DNA of 64,000 nt from Planctomycetales bacterium 71-10 (GTDB lineage Bacteria; Planctomycetota; Planctomycetia; Isosphaerales; Isosphaeraceae). The stretch is taken from the NCBI GenBank assembly GCA_001898385.1, contig MKTT01000085.1:47531-111530 (forward strand). Direction: 5' to 3'. A model generated the notes under the pieces. It made no database searches, was not told the origin of the DNA, and saw nothing but the letters and a program-made list of their open reading frames with translations. Made by a program: the position numbers and the translations under genes. Positions 53,606 through 62,717 of the stretch are shown in pieces. The stretch's first letter is position 1. The number at the start of each line of letters is the position of its first letter.

Positions 53606-53874
53606 GGAGAGCCGAGGTCCGGACGGCGGGCGTGCCAGCCGACGGGGAGGTCGGCCAGGTCGAGGAGGGTGGGGTCGAGCTGGACGATCTCGCCGAGGAG
53701 GACGACGCGGCCGTCTTCCTCGAAGACATGCTCGCCGTCGAGGAACTGCCAGCCGTCGTCGTCGCGCGCGGCGAGGCGGACGGGGGCCTCGCCGTCGAGG
53801 ATGCGGTCGAGGGTGATCGCCTCGGCGTCGGGGGGCTCTTCGAACGGCCAGGGGGAGGCGTCGGTCGGGTCCAT
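53575..53874 (-). CDS. Small conserved hypothetical protein (DUF2185-like)
   Basis: 99 aa, strongly acidic, no signal. MDPTDASPWPFEEPPDAEAI, then RLAARDDDGWQFLDGEHVFEEDGRVVLLGEIVQLDPTLLDLADLPVGWHARR. The DDGWQFLDGE...IVxLDPxLxxLxxLPVG pattern resembles DUF2185/immunity-type proteins. AAGGAG lies before the ATG at 53874. Its 3' end is duplicated 216 bp downstream by the repeat-element insertion, but the gene itself is intact. Confidence 0.8.
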   Translation of the reverse strand: MDPTDASPWPFEEPPDAEAITLDRILDGEAPVRLAARDDDGWQFLDGEHVFEEDGRVVLLGEIVQLDPTLLDLADLPVGWHARRPDLGSPWTRLEGEPE

Positions 53875-53923
53875 GGGCGGGCTCCTTCGGTCGGGCGCGT
53901 CGCGGACTTGAGGGGATTTCGAC

Positions 53924-53951
53924 TTGTCGGATCTCGACGGGGCGATATCCT
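53924..53951 (+). promoter_or_regulatory. Candidate promoter for the 54008 lipoprotein gene
   Basis: TTGTCG (53924-53929), 16-bp spacer, TATCCT (53946-53951), 56 bp before the ATG. Confidence 0.45.
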
Positions 53952-54007
53952 CCTGGCGTCGGCGGGCCGGGAGAGGTCCGCGAAGATTCTCGCATGGAGG
54001 ATGCCGG

Positions 54008-54241
54008 ATGAAGACCCCATTCCGCGCCGCCGCGCTGCTGATCGCGATCGGGTTGGCCTCGGGATGCAGCGGGCCGAGGCGCTTCGAGCGCCAGGCCGGT
54101 TCCGTCCGGCTGCCGTCCGCCCCCGTCCTGGAGCCGAGCCCGGCCGCCGACCCCGACAAGGTCGGGACGGTCGGCACGCCGCAGCCGGCGGCCCCGAACG
54201 GCGTCTCCGCCGCGCCGAGCATCTCGCCGTTCGGCGAATGA
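54008..54241 (+). CDS. Small lipoprotein
   Basis: 77 aa. Signal MKTPFRAAALLIAIGLASGC with lipobox LASGC at 16-20, then a short low-complexity Pro/Ala/Val-rich tail. GGAGG precedes the ATG by 6 bases. No family recognised; too small and simple for a function call. Convergent with the M1 peptidase gene. Confidence 0.7.
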   Translation: MKTPFRAAALLIAIGLASGCSGPRRFERQAGSVRLPSAPVLEPSPAADPDKVGTVGTPQPAAPNGVSAAPSISPFGE

Positions 54242-54263
54242 CGGCGGGCGGGCCGGATCTCGG

Positions 54264-56894
54264 TCAGTGCGGGGCGGCCTCGTCGACCCGGTCGCGGATC
54301 TCGCGGATCTGCTTCTCCATCTCGTCGAGCCTCCTCCGGAGTTCGTCCCAGGGGGCCGGCGCGTCCTCCTTCGCGGGGGCGTCGGCCGCCGGCTTCTCGG
54401 GCGACGGCGCGGGCTCCTTCAGGGCCTTGATCGCCCGTTCGAGGGTCGCGCGGGCGCGGGCGTTGAAGCCGAAGTCCTCGACCTTGAGGCGGGCCTCCAG
54501 GGTCGGCAGGGCCTTCTTGATGCGGTGGCGGCGGATCAGGTCCCAGGCCCGCGCGCGGACCACGCGGTCGGGATCCTCGGCCAGCGGGACGATGAGGTCC
54601 TGGAGCGACGCGTCGTCCTTCGCCAGGTCTTCCAGCGCCTGGAGCGCGGCGTAGCGCAGGCGCGGCGGCCGGCCGTGCGCGACGTAGGCGGCGGCCAGCT
54701 CGCGGGAGCGGGCGTCTCGGCGGTCGAGCACCAGGTCCAGGGCCGTCGCGGCGATGGCGAACCGGCCGGCGGGGAGGCCCAGCGCGGCCTCGACGATCGT
54801 CTCGGCGTCGTCGACCTTCCAGGCGACGAGCCCGCGCAGGGCGGCCCGACGCGCGCCGTAGGGCGCCTCGGGGTCGTCCCAGACTTTGCGCAGCAGGGCC
54901 TCGGCGGCGGGGTCGCGGTCGAGCGCGGCCAGGCCGCGGACGGCCGCCACGCGGACGCGGGGCTCGGGGGCCTCGGCGGCGGCGAGGAGCGCCGGGCGGG
55001 ACGCGGCGTCGCCCCGGTCGATCGCCTCCACCATCTTCACGGCGGCCGTCGGCGACGTCTCGCGCCTCCAGGCCGCGGCGAGGGCCTCGCGGACCTCGGG
55101 GCGGTCCTTCGCCTCGTCGGCGAGCGACTCCGCGGCGTCGATGCGGACCAGCACGGTCGGGCCGTGCTCCAGCAGGAAGAGTCGCTCGGCGACGGGCCGC
55201 TCGAACGCCATCTCCTTCGGGATCCAGCCCTCGGGGTCCAGGAGGACGGCCTTCGGCTCGGGCCCCGCGGGGAGGACGAACTCCTGGGACGCGCCGTCGA
55301 CCACGATCGCGACCCGCCGCGACTTCCCGGGGGACTCGACGATCTCCGCGACCGTGGGGAGGCGGAACAGCGGCGTCTGGTCGTCCAGCTTCTGCACCTG
55401 CTCGACCTTCAGGCGGACGGTCCGGTCCTCGGGCTCGTACCGCCACGACGCCCTCAGCTCGGGATGGCCGGCCTTGTACACCCACTGGTCGAAGAACCAG
55501 CCGAGGTCCTTGCCCGTGGCGGCCTCGAACGACCTGCGGAGGTCGTCGCTCTCGACGTTGCGGAACTTGCTCGTCGCGACGTACCGCCGGATCCCCTTCC
55601 ACCACGCCTCGTCCCCGAGCACGCCCCGGAGCGCGTGCAGGACGCAGGCGCCCTTGGCGTAGGCCATGCCGTCGAAGAGCTGCGTGGCGCTCTCGTAACG
55701 CGTCTCGACCATCGGCCGGCGGTAGCCGCGGTCGGCGGCCAGGTAGTTATCCAGCTCGGAGCGCATCAGGAGGCGGAACTCGTCCTCGCCCCGCTCGCGT
55801 TCGAAGAAGAGGGGGTCGAAGTACGAGGCGAAGCCCTCGTTGAGCCAGAGGTGCGACCAGTCCTTGCAGGTCATCAGGTCGCCGAACCACTGGTGGGCCA
55901 GCTCGTGGGCGACCAGGCTCTCCTGGCCCCCTTCCTGGACCTCCAGGCGGTCGAGCAGGCTGGTGTCGGGCATGGAGGTGGCGGTGGTGTTCTCCATGCC
56001 GCCGTTGAACTCGGGGAGGCAGACCTGGGCGTACTTCGGGTACGGGTACGGTTGGCCGGTGACCTCGCTGAAGAAGGCGATCATCTTCGGCGTCAGGCCC
56101 ATGAACCGCCGGGCGGTCGCCTCGTCCACGTCCTTCAGGACGTAATACTCGACCGGCACGCCGGCGACCTCGTCGCGGAAGACGTTGAACTCCGAGGCCG
56201 CCACGGTGATGAGGTAGCTGGCGTGCGGCTGCTCCATCTTCCAGTGGAACGTGCGGGCGCCGTCGGGGGCCTCCTTGGTCTCGACGAGCGAGCCGTTGGA
56301 GAGGACGGAGTAAGGCTTCGCGACGGTGACGATCATCTCGGTGGTGGCCGGGTCGTTGGGCTCGTCGTAGCAGGGGAGCCAGTAGCGGTTCTCCGCGACC
56401 TGGCCCTGGGTCCACGCGGCCTTGGGGCGGTCGGGGTGGGCGGCGTCGGGCGGGATGAAGTGCAGGCCGTTGTCGGGCGAGCCCGAGTACGCCACGGTCA
56501 CGTCGAACGGCTCGCCCGCGGGCTTCGGCGGATCCAGCGTGATCGCCAGCGTCTCCCCCTCGTGCTTGAACGGCAGGTCCGCGCCGCCCGCCCCCAGGCT
56601 CACGCGCGACACCTTCAGGCCCGGCCCGCAGTCCAGGTCCATCCGGGCCAGCGGCGCGTGCAGCGGCGCGACGGTGTGGGTCACGGCGCCGGCGAGGGAA
56701 TCCTTCTCCATGTCGAGCGTCAGCTCGGCCTTGACGTGGCGGACGTCGTAGGAGCGGATCCGCTCGGTGCGGCGGGGCGCGCCGGGCTCGGCGAAGGGCT
56801 TGCGGGCCTCGCCGAGGGGGGCCTGCGCCCGGGCCGTCGCCGCGCATGAGGCCAGGGCGACCACGAACAGGAGTCGACGCGGAGGAATCAGCAT
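54264..56894 (-). CDS. Secreted M1-family aminopeptidase with C-terminal HEAT repeats
   Basis: 876 aa with a signal peptide (LLFVVALASCAATARA). An N-terminal beta-saddle is followed by the catalytic domain: exopeptidase motif GGMENTT (about 300), zinc site HELAH (about 330-334) with the downstream Glu in WLNEGFASY. The C-terminal third is helical repeats of HEAT type (VRVAAVRGLAALDRDPAAEALLRKV, LRYAALQALEDLAKDDASLQDLIVPLAEDPDRVVRARAWDLI), ending in a coiled coil (ELRRRLDEMEKQIREIRDRV). It removes N-terminal amino acids from peptides outside the cytoplasm. The preceding membrane gene (56931-57608) is 36 bp away and likely co-transcribed. Confidence 0.9.
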   Translation of the reverse strand: MLIPPRRLLFVVALASCAATARAQAPLGEARKPFAEPGAPRRTERIRSYDVRHVKAELTLDMEKDSLAGAVTHTVAPLHAPLARMDLDCGPGLKVSRVSLGAGGADLPFKHEGETLAITLDPPKPAGEPFDVTVAYSGSPDNGLHFIPPDAAHPDRPKAAWTQGQVAENRYWLPCYDEPNDPATTEMIVTVAKPYSVLSNGSLVETKEAPDGARTFHWKMEQPHASYLITVAASEFNVFRDEVAGVPVEYYVLKDVDEATARRFMGLTPKMIAFFSEVTGQPYPYPKYAQVCLPEFNGGMENTTATSMPDTSLLDRLEVQEGGQESLVAHELAHQWFGDLMTCKDWSHLWLNEGFASYFDPLFFERERGEDEFRLLMRSELDNYLAADRGYRRPMVETRYESATQLFDGMAYAKGACVLHALRGVLGDEAWWKGIRRYVATSKFRNVESDDLRRSFEAATGKDLGWFFDQWVYKAGHPELRASWRYEPEDRTVRLKVEQVQKLDDQTPLFRLPTVAEIVESPGKSRRVAIVVDGASQEFVLPAGPEPKAVLLDPEGWIPKEMAFERPVAERLFLLEHGPTVLVRIDAAESLADEAKDRPEVREALAAAWRRETSPTAAVKMVEAIDRGDAASRPALLAAAEAPEPRVRVAAVRGLAALDRDPAAEALLRKVWDDPEAPYGARRAALRGLVAWKVDDAETIVEAALGLPAGRFAIAATALDLVLDRRDARSRELAAAYVAHGRPPRLRYAALQALEDLAKDDASLQDLIVPLAEDPDRVVRARAWDLIRRHRIKKALPTLEARLKVEDFGFNARARATLERAIKALKEPAPSPEKPAADAPAKEDAPAPWDELRRRLDEMEKQIREIRDRVDEAAPH

Positions 56895-56930
56895 GAGGAG
56901 ATCCGAATGGGTGTCGCGGTATGGGCCGTC

Positions 56931-57608
56931 TCAGCTCGAATAGGAGACCGGGGCGACGTCCCGCCAGAGGAGCCAGAGGATCCAGCCCAGGCCCAGCAGG
57001 AAGCCGAGGAGGTCGAACCAGGGCGCCGGTCGGCGTCCCTTCCCCGACAGGGCGAGGATCGTCCAGGCGGCGACGATCGCCGCGACGATGCCCTCCGCCC
57101 CCTCGGACACGACTCGCCAGGCGATCGGGCTGAAATAGGAGTCGGGATAGGGGAGGATGATCTCCCGCGCGGATTCCAGGAACGTGCGAGGATTCGCCGT
57201 GAGCCGGATCCGCTGCGCCGCGGCCGTCGCCACGGCCCGGAAGGCCAGCAGGGCCATCGCGGCCGTCGCGGCGAAGACCGCCGACCCGCCGTAGGAGCGG
57301 GCGGCCCGGCGCAGGCCGGGGCGGTCGTCCCACAGAGCGATCGCCGCGAAGATCGGCGTCCAGAAGGCCAGGCCGCAGACGACGAGGTAGTTCGATCGAT
57401 CCTGCGAGCCCCAGGCCGTCAGCGGGTTCTTGAGGAGGCCCAGGATGGTCGGCGGCAGGGCGATCGACATGGCGACCGCCGCCGTGAATGCCATCAAGTG
57501 GATCAGCCGACACGGCTGACGGCGACGACTGCGGGCCCTCCGTACCGTTCGCCCGCCACGCCCGAGGTCGGCGGACGTGGCGCTGGATGCTGGCGGCTCG
57601 GGCGGCAT
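56931..57608 (-). CDS. Multi-pass membrane hypothetical protein
   Basis: 225 aa. Four or more transmembrane helices: HLMAFTAAVAMSIALPPTILGLL, LVVCGLAFWTPIFAAIALW, AVFAATAAMALLAFRAVATAAA, AEGIVAAIVAAWTILALS and FDLLGFLLGLGWILWLLW. An arginine-rich N-terminus (RRARSRRRQPCR) is probably cytoplasmic. No family recognised. GGAG lies 8 bases before the ATG at 57608. First gene of the M1 peptidase operon, divergent from nadE. Confidence 0.7.
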   Translation of the reverse strand: MPPEPPASSATSADLGRGGRTVRRARSRRRQPCRLIHLMAFTAAVAMSIALPPTILGLLKNPLTAWGSQDRSNYLVVCGLAFWTPIFAAIALWDDRPGLRRAARSYGGSAVFAATAAMALLAFRAVATAAAQRIRLTANPRTFLESAREIILPYPDSYFSPIAWRVVSEGAEGIVAAIVAAWTILALSGKGRRPAPWFDLLGFLLGLGWILWLLWRDVAPVSYSS

Positions 57609-57691
57609 GGGCGGGACTCCGATCGTCGCGACGGGGCCGCGCGGGCGCCGCTGAGAGGGGAGGTGGCGGACGCCTCGACGCCCCAGTCGCA

Positions 57692-57720
57692 TTGATGCCG
57701 GGACGTCCCTGTTTTACTCT
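57692..57720 (+). promoter_or_regulatory. Candidate promoter for nadE
   Basis: TTGATG (57692-57697), 17-bp spacer, TACTCT (57715-57720), 51 bp before the ATG at 57771. Confidence 0.45.
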
Positions 57721-57770
57721 CGATGGATCGGGCCGGTCAATCGACCGCCCAAGGACCCGTCGGGGATCAC

Positions 57771-59792
57771 ATGAACGCATTCGGACTCGTCCGCGTCGCT
57801 TCCGCGACGATCCGGACCTCGGTGGGCGACCCAGCGGCCAACGCGCGGGAGATCGCGGGCGTCCTGGGCCGCACGACGGCCTGCGACGTCGTCCTCTTCC
57901 CGGAGCTTTGCCTCACCGGCTACACCTGCGCCGACCTCTTCTACCAGCCGACGCTCCTCCGCGCCGCGCTCGACGCGCTGGCGGCTGTGGTCGAGGCCAA
58001 CGCGAGGAAGCCGCGGGTGGTGGTCATCGGCCTGCCGCTGGGCGTCGGCCCCCACCTCTACAACTGCGCCGCGGTGATCGACGGCAGCGGCCTGCGCGGG
58101 CTGGTCCCCAAGCAGCACCTGCCGAACTACAAGGAGTTCTACGAGCGCCGCTGGTTCCGCCCCGCGCGGGGCGAGGAGCCGGCGGAGGTGGAAGTCCTGG
58201 GCCGCGCGGTCCCGTTCGGCGTCGACCTGCTGTTCCAGGCCGAGGGCGCCGGCCAGGCCGGCCGCGACGTGACGATCGGCGTGGAGATCTGCGAGGACCT
58301 CTGGCTCCCCATCCCGCCGAGCGCGTCGCAGGCGCTGGCCGGGGCCACGATCCTCCTGAACCCCTCGGCCAGCAACGAGACGATCGGCAAGAGCGGATAC
58401 CGGACCGACCTGGTGACGGGGCAGTCGGCGCGCTGCATCGCGGCCTATGCGTACTCGGGCGCGGGGGCGACGGAGTCGACGACGGACCTGGTCTTCGGCG
58501 GCCACTGCCTGATCGCCGAGAACGGCCGGCTCCTGGCCGAGTCGCGCCGCGTGGGCGACGGCAAGCCCGTCGAGCGCGGGTCGTACTGGATCGAGCAGGA
58601 CGTGGACGTCGCCCGCTTGACGTTCCTCCGGCGCTCGGAGGCGACGTTCGAGCACCCGGTCGGCCCCGTGCGGCCGTACCGGCGGATCCCGGTGGTCCTG
58701 GCCTCGACCGAGCCGACGGACCTCAAGCGGTTCGTCCCCGCGACCCCGTTCGTCCCCGTCGACGGGCCGGAGCTGAACCGCCGCTGCGCCGAGATCTTCG
58801 AGATCCAGGTCGCCGGCCTGGCCAAGCGGGTCGAGCGGCTGCCGGCCGGGACGACGCTCCACCTGGGCGTCTCCGGCGGGCTGGACTCCACGCTCGCGCT
58901 GCTGGTCGCGGTGAAGACGCTGGACCTGCTGGGCCTGGACCGGAAGCTCCTGCGAGGGCTGACGATGCCCGGCTTCGGCACCACCGGCCGGACCCGCGCC
59001 AACGCGATCGCCCTGATGGAGCACCTGGGCGTCTCGTCCGAGACCATCGACATCTCGGAGCTGGCCCTCCAGACCTTCCGCGAGCTGGGCCACGCGCCGT
59101 TCGGGATCGACGCGCGGGGGATGGACGTCGCCGCCTTCCGCGAGGCCCTGCATGAACTCCCGGAGGAGAATCGCAAGGACCTGACGTTCGAGAACGTCCA
59201 GGCGCGGCTGCGGACGTTCCTGCTGATGTCGCGCGGGTTCGTCGTCGGCACGGGCGACCTGTCGGAGATGGCGCTCGGGTGGTCGACGTACAACGCCGAT
59301 CACATGAGCATGTACAACCCGAATTGCTCGATCCCCAAGACGCTCGTCCGCTTCCTGGTGATGTACGCCGCGCAGCACGAGTTCCCGGCCGGGCCGACGC
59401 GCGACACCCTGACGTCGATCGCCGAGACGACCATCTCGCCCGAGCTGCTGCCGGCCTCGCGCCGGGGCGAGATCCTCCAGGCGACGGAGGACGTGCTGGG
59501 CCCCTACGAGTTGCACGACTTCTTCCTGTACCACGCGATCCGGCTGGGCTGCCCGCCCGAGAAGATCCTCTTCCTCGCCCGGTTCGCCGAGTTCTCGAAG
59601 CCCTACCCACCGGAGCTTGTCCGGAAGACGCTGCGGACGTTCCTGTCGCGGTTCTTCGCCCAGCAGTACAAGCGCTCGTGCGTCCCCGACGGCCCCAAGG
59701 TCGGCACCGTCAGCCTCTCCCCCCGCGGCGACTGGCGCATGCCCAGCGACGCCGAAGCCGCCGCCTGGCTCCGCGCCGTCGACGAGGAGTGA
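57771..59792 (+). CDS. nadE: Glutamine-dependent NAD+ synthetase
   Basis: 673 aa, the size of the two-domain glutamine-hydrolysing enzyme. N-terminal nitrilase-type glutaminase: catalytic Glu45 in FPELCLTG, Lys in LVPKQHLPNY (about 121), Cys in GVEICEDLW (about 182). C-terminal synthetase with the PP-loop SGGLDST (about 368-374), LTMPGFGTTGRTRANAIALME, and VGTGDLSEMALGWSTYNADHM. Makes NAD+ from deamido-NAD+, ATP and glutamine-derived ammonia. ATG 57771 opens the glutaminase; a longer start at 57723 is possible. A convergent terminator hairpin follows at 59807-59853. Confidence 0.95.
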   Translation: MNAFGLVRVASATIRTSVGDPAANAREIAGVLGRTTACDVVLFPELCLTGYTCADLFYQPTLLRAALDALAAVVEANARKPRVVVIGLPLGVGPHLYNCAAVIDGSGLRGLVPKQHLPNYKEFYERRWFRPARGEEPAEVEVLGRAVPFGVDLLFQAEGAGQAGRDVTIGVEICEDLWLPIPPSASQALAGATILLNPSASNETIGKSGYRTDLVTGQSARCIAAYAYSGAGATESTTDLVFGGHCLIAENGRLLAESRRVGDGKPVERGSYWIEQDVDVARLTFLRRSEATFEHPVGPVRPYRRIPVVLASTEPTDLKRFVPATPFVPVDGPELNRRCAEIFEIQVAGLAKRVERLPAGTTLHLGVSGGLDSTLALLVAVKTLDLLGLDRKLLRGLTMPGFGTTGRTRANAIALMEHLGVSSETIDISELALQTFRELGHAPFGIDARGMDVAAFREALHELPEENRKDLTFENVQARLRTFLLMSRGFVVGTGDLSEMALGWSTYNADHMSMYNPNCSIPKTLVRFLVMYAAQHEFPAGPTRDTLTSIAETTISPELLPASRRGEILQATEDVLGPYELHDFFLYHAIRLGCPPEKILFLARFAEFSKPYPPELVRKTLRTFLSRFFAQQYKRSCVPDGPKVGTVSLSPRGDWRMPSDAEAAAWLRAVDEE

Positions 59793-59806
59793 ACCGGACC
59801 GCTCGC

Positions 59807-59853
59807 CGCACTCGACGTCCCCTCTCCCGCCGGGAGAGGGGACGTCGAGTGCG
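59807..59853. terminator. Bidirectional hairpin terminator and repeat module
   Basis: A perfect inverted repeat of 23 bp per arm (59807-59829 and 59831-59853) around one base, with core CCCCTCTCCCG/CGGGAGAGGGG. It lies between two convergent genes (nadE and 60341-59892) and is a likely bidirectional terminator. Its core is the same as the CCCTCTCCCG modules near 3651 and 4255, so it also belongs to the repeat family. Confidence 0.75.
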
Positions 59854-59891
59854 CCGGCTTCGCGGACGATCCATAGCGGGTAGCCGTCGCG

Positions 59892-60341
59892 CTACTTCGC
59901 CGCCGGGGCCGGGAGCATGTTGCGGATGCCGGCGATCTTCCAGCCCTCGGGCGTGCGGGCGAGGACGATCGCGGTCCACATGGCCCGGACGTCGGCGCCG
60001 GCGCCGGCCTGGGTGTAGCGGCCGTCGGCGAGGGCGACGTCGGGGCCGAGGAGGCGGACGGACTCGACGTCGATGGTCCGCTTCGCCGGGTTCTTGCGCG
60101 AGGATTCGAGCATACCCTGGATCAGCGATTCGCGGCCTCGTCGCCAGGTCCCGTCGGAGACGAGCTGGTCGGCGTCGGGCGTGAGGAGGACCTCCACCGC
60201 CTTCGCGTCGCGGGCCTCGCGGGCCTCGACGTACCGGCGGACGACCTCGCGGACGGCCGCGTCGTCCTCCTTCGTCGGCGGCTGGGCGGAGGCCGGGGCG
60301 CAGGCGAGGATCAGCAGGCAAGCGAGGGCGGGCCGGGTCAT
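59892..60341 (-). CDS. Secreted SnoaL/NTF2-like protein (SgcJ/EcaC type)
   Basis: 149 aa with signal peptide ([14 protein letters not shown]). [50 protein letters not shown], then [25 protein letters not shown] and [21 protein letters not shown] are the NTF2-like alpha+beta barrel blocks. Ligand or function unknown. 16 bp separate it from the end of the SGNH hydrolase gene upstream on the same strand. Confidence 0.85.
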   Translation of the reverse strand: MTRPALACLLILACAPASAQPPTKEDDAAVREVVRRYVEAREARDAKAVEVLLTPDADQLVSDGTWRRGRESLIQGMLESSRKNPAKRTIDVESVRLLGPDVALADGRYTQAGAGADVRAMWTAIVLARTPEGWKIAGIRNMLPAPAAK

Positions 60342-60357
60342 CGGGGGCCTCCGGGGT

Positions 60358-61635
60358 TCAGGGGGTCGGAGCTGCGGCGAGCGACGCCTTCCAGGTCTCG
60401 TGGATGCGGCGGGCGATGGTCGCGTAGCCGTCGGCGTTGGGATGGGTGTCGTAGGGCCAGTACTGCGGCGCGACGGCCTCGGCGGCTTCGAGGTCGGCCG
60501 TGGCGTCGGCCAGCGGCAGGCCCAGTTCCCGGCAGACGTCGGCCATCACGCGGTTCTGGCCGCGATACTTCGGGTCGGTCGCCAGCGCCGAGGCCGTCGC
60601 CGGGTCCATGCCCAGTTCGACGAGGGCCGAAGCGTAGCGGGGGTGGACGATCCCGCAGAACGGCGTGTAGGCGACCATCATCCGGGCCCCCGCGGCGCGG
60701 CAGGTGTCGTGCATCCGCTCCAGGAAGTGGACCGGTGAGCCCCCCGTTGCGAAGTCGTGCGCGAGCTGGCGGGGGGCGTCCTGCGACTGGTGCCAGAGCC
60801 AGGGGTTGAGGCGTCCGGCCTTCATGTCTTCATACAACTCCGGCTTGAGGCCGTCCGGCCGGTCGCGGGCCGACCAGGGGTTGGTGCCGTCGGGGACCGG
60901 GGCGAAGAAGCGGATCGCCGGGTGGAACCAGCGGCGATGGATCGGCTCCTCGTAGATCGCCCGCTCCGCCAGGTCGACGAGCCACGGCCGGTAGTCGGCC
61001 GGGGTGCGAGCGAAGGTCTTGGCCGGGGCAGTCAGCAGCGAGGGCTCGGACGGCGCGGGGAGGTCGTTGGGGTAGATCGCGACGACGACGTCCGCCGGGT
61101 GCAGCAGGTTCACCGCGTCGCGCGTGAGGATCCACAGGTGCGGCAGGCTGGCGGCGATCACGCCCAGGTTGATCACCTCGGCCGGCGTCCCCTCGCCCGC
61201 GAGGAGCCGCGACCACTCGGCCGTGATCGTGGACCGATCGCCGACCCCCTCCCCCTCGACGACGCTGTCGCCGATGACGAGGATCCGCCGCCGCGCCGGG
61301 TCGGGGTCGGCGCGGAAGTCGGGGCCGCGGAAGCCGTAGGCGTTGAGGTCGTGGACCTCGGCGAAGCCGTCGGGCCGGCTCTCGATCAGGAGGCGGTCGT
61401 AGACCAGGCCGCGCCCCATCGCCTTGCCGATCTGCGGGTGCGACTGAGCCATCTGCTGGTAGTGGATCCGATTGAATCCGACGACCTCCGGGCGCGGGAA
61501 GACGAGCCGGAACAGCGCCTCCTGCCCCGCCGCCAGCGTCAGCAGGGTGAGGATGCGGAACAGCCAGAGCCGACGTCGCGAGGGTCCCCTCGCCGGGCGT
61601 GGGGCGGATGCGACGGGTTCGGGCGTCGAGGGCAT
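60358..61635 (-). CDS. Membrane-anchored SGNH/GDSL hydrolase
   Basis: 425 aa. One N-terminal transmembrane helix ([24 protein letters not shown]), then an SGNH fold: [14 protein letters not shown] (catalytic Ser, about 120), [30 protein letters not shown] (block III Asn) and the final [16 protein letters not shown] (Asp-His). Members are esterases or acetyl hydrolases, often acting on polysaccharide acyl groups. GGGAG lies 8 bases before the ATG at 61635. The candidate promoter at 61679-61707 sits inside the end of the upstream gene. Confidence 0.85.
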   Translation of the reverse strand: MPSTPEPVASAPRPARGPSRRRLWLFRILTLLTLAAGQEALFRLVFPRPEVVGFNRIHYQQMAQSHPQIGKAMGRGLVYDRLLIESRPDGFAEVHDLNAYGFRGPDFRADPDPARRRILVIGDSVVEGEGVGDRSTITAEWSRLLAGEGTPAEVINLGVIAASLPHLWILTRDAVNLLHPADVVVAIYPNDLPAPSEPSLLTAPAKTFARTPADYRPWLVDLAERAIYEEPIHRRWFHPAIRFFAPVPDGTNPWSARDRPDGLKPELYEDMKAGRLNPWLWHQSQDAPRQLAHDFATGGSPVHFLERMHDTCRAAGARMMVAYTPFCGIVHPRYASALVELGMDPATASALATDPKYRGQNRVMADVCRELGLPLADATADLEAAEAVAPQYWPYDTHPNADGYATIARRIHETWKASLAAAPTP

Positions 61636-61678
61636 GCGGCGGGCTCCCGGGCGGATCCGATGCGGTCCGTACGCCCCC

Positions 61679-61707
61679 AGGATACCCGCCCGCGCCGTCG
61701 CGGTCAC
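61679..61707 (-). promoter_or_regulatory. Candidate promoter for the SGNH hydrolase gene
   Basis: Minus strand GTGACC (61707-61702), 17-bp spacer, TATCCT (61684-61679), 43 bp before the start at 61635. The -35 overlaps the stop of the phosphotriesterase gene. Confidence 0.4.
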
Positions 61708-62717
61708 GCCGGGCGGACGCGGACGGTGAAGGCTTCGCGGGGGTTGTCGACGGTCAGCGTGCGGACCTCGGCGTCGGTGAAGCCGGCGCGGCGGAGGGCC
61801 GGGACGAGTTCGCCCCAGAGCGTGTCGAACGGGCGGAACGCGCCGCCGCCGGGCTCGCCGACGTGATACCAGCCGGCGTCGTGCGAGAGCAGCACGCGGT
61901 CGAGCCGGCCCCGGTCCTTCATCGCGGCGACCAGCACGACGTGGCGGTCGACCGCCCCCGGGGCCACGCCGTCGAACTCGACCCACGCGCCCCGCGCGGC
62001 GGCCTCGACGTGAAGGGCCGCGTCGGGCTCGGCGTCGGCGTGGACCCAGATGAAGGCCGAGGGGTCGACGCCCTCCTCGCGGAGCAGGTCCAGCTCCTGG
62101 ATCGCCGCGCGGCCGTCGCCGGTATGGGCCGCGATCGTCAGGCCGCTGGCCCGGTGGGCCCGCGCCGCCGCGCGGACGAGCTTCACGCCGACGTCCGGCA
62201 GCGGCCCCGCGTCGACGCCGATCTTCTGGAAGCCGGGCCGCACGCCCGTCCCGCCGATCCCCTCGCGCCACTCGGCCAGCCACCGAGCCGCCAGTTCGTC
62301 GACGGCCTCGGCCCGCGCGTGGGGCGGCAGGAACTTCCCGCCCCCTGCCGCGTAGTAGCCGGTGTTCGTGAGGATGTGCAGGCCCGTCGCGCGGGACAGC
62401 CCTCGCAGGATCGTCGGGTCGCGGGCCAGGTAGGCCGGCGTGCAGTCGACCAGCGTGCGGACGCCCTGCCCCCAGACCTTCTCCAGGTGCGGCCGGGCCG
62501 CGGCGACGACCTCGTCGGCGTTGTAGCGCCTGGGCGAGGCGACGTCGGCCCCGGCGAAGTCGACCAGGATGTGTTCATGCGGCAGCGTGACGCCCATCTC
62601 GTCGGGCGCGATCGGGCCGAGGACGGTCATCACGCGGCCGGTCGCGTCGTCGGCCGACGCCCGGCCCGCCGTCAGCATCCCGATCGCGCCGAGCTTCAGG
62701 GCGTCGCGGCGGTTCAT
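61704..62717 (-). CDS. Phosphotriesterase-family metallohydrolase, Tat-like export
   Basis: 337 aa. N-terminal signal with twin Arg (MNRRDALKLGAIGMLTAGRASA). The TIM-barrel has metal ligands in TLPHEHILVDF (H47, H49), a bridging Lys in FQKIGVD, His in LTIAAHTGD, WVHADAEPD, and the last Asp in LLSHDAGWY. This is the PTE/PHP-like family (lactonase or phosphotriesterase); the native substrate is more likely a lactone than a pesticide. Its start overlaps the LssY-type gene stop by 4 bp, so the two are coupled. Confidence 0.87.
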   Translation of the reverse strand: MNRRDALKLGAIGMLTAGRASADDATGRVMTVLGPIAPDEMGVTLPHEHILVDFAGADVASPRRYNADEVVAAARPHLEKVWGQGVRTLVDCTPAYLARDPTILRGLSRATGLHILTNTGYYAAGGGKFLPPHARAEAVDELAARWLAEWREGIGGTGVRPGFQKIGVDAGPLPDVGVKLVRAAARAHRASGLTIAAHTGDGRAAIQELDLLREEGVDPSAFIWVHADAEPDAALHVEAAARGAWVEFDGVAPGAVDRHVVLVAAMKDRGRLDRVLLSHDAGWYHVGEPGGGAFRPFDTLWGELVPALRRAGFTDAEVRTLTVDNPREAFTVRVRPA

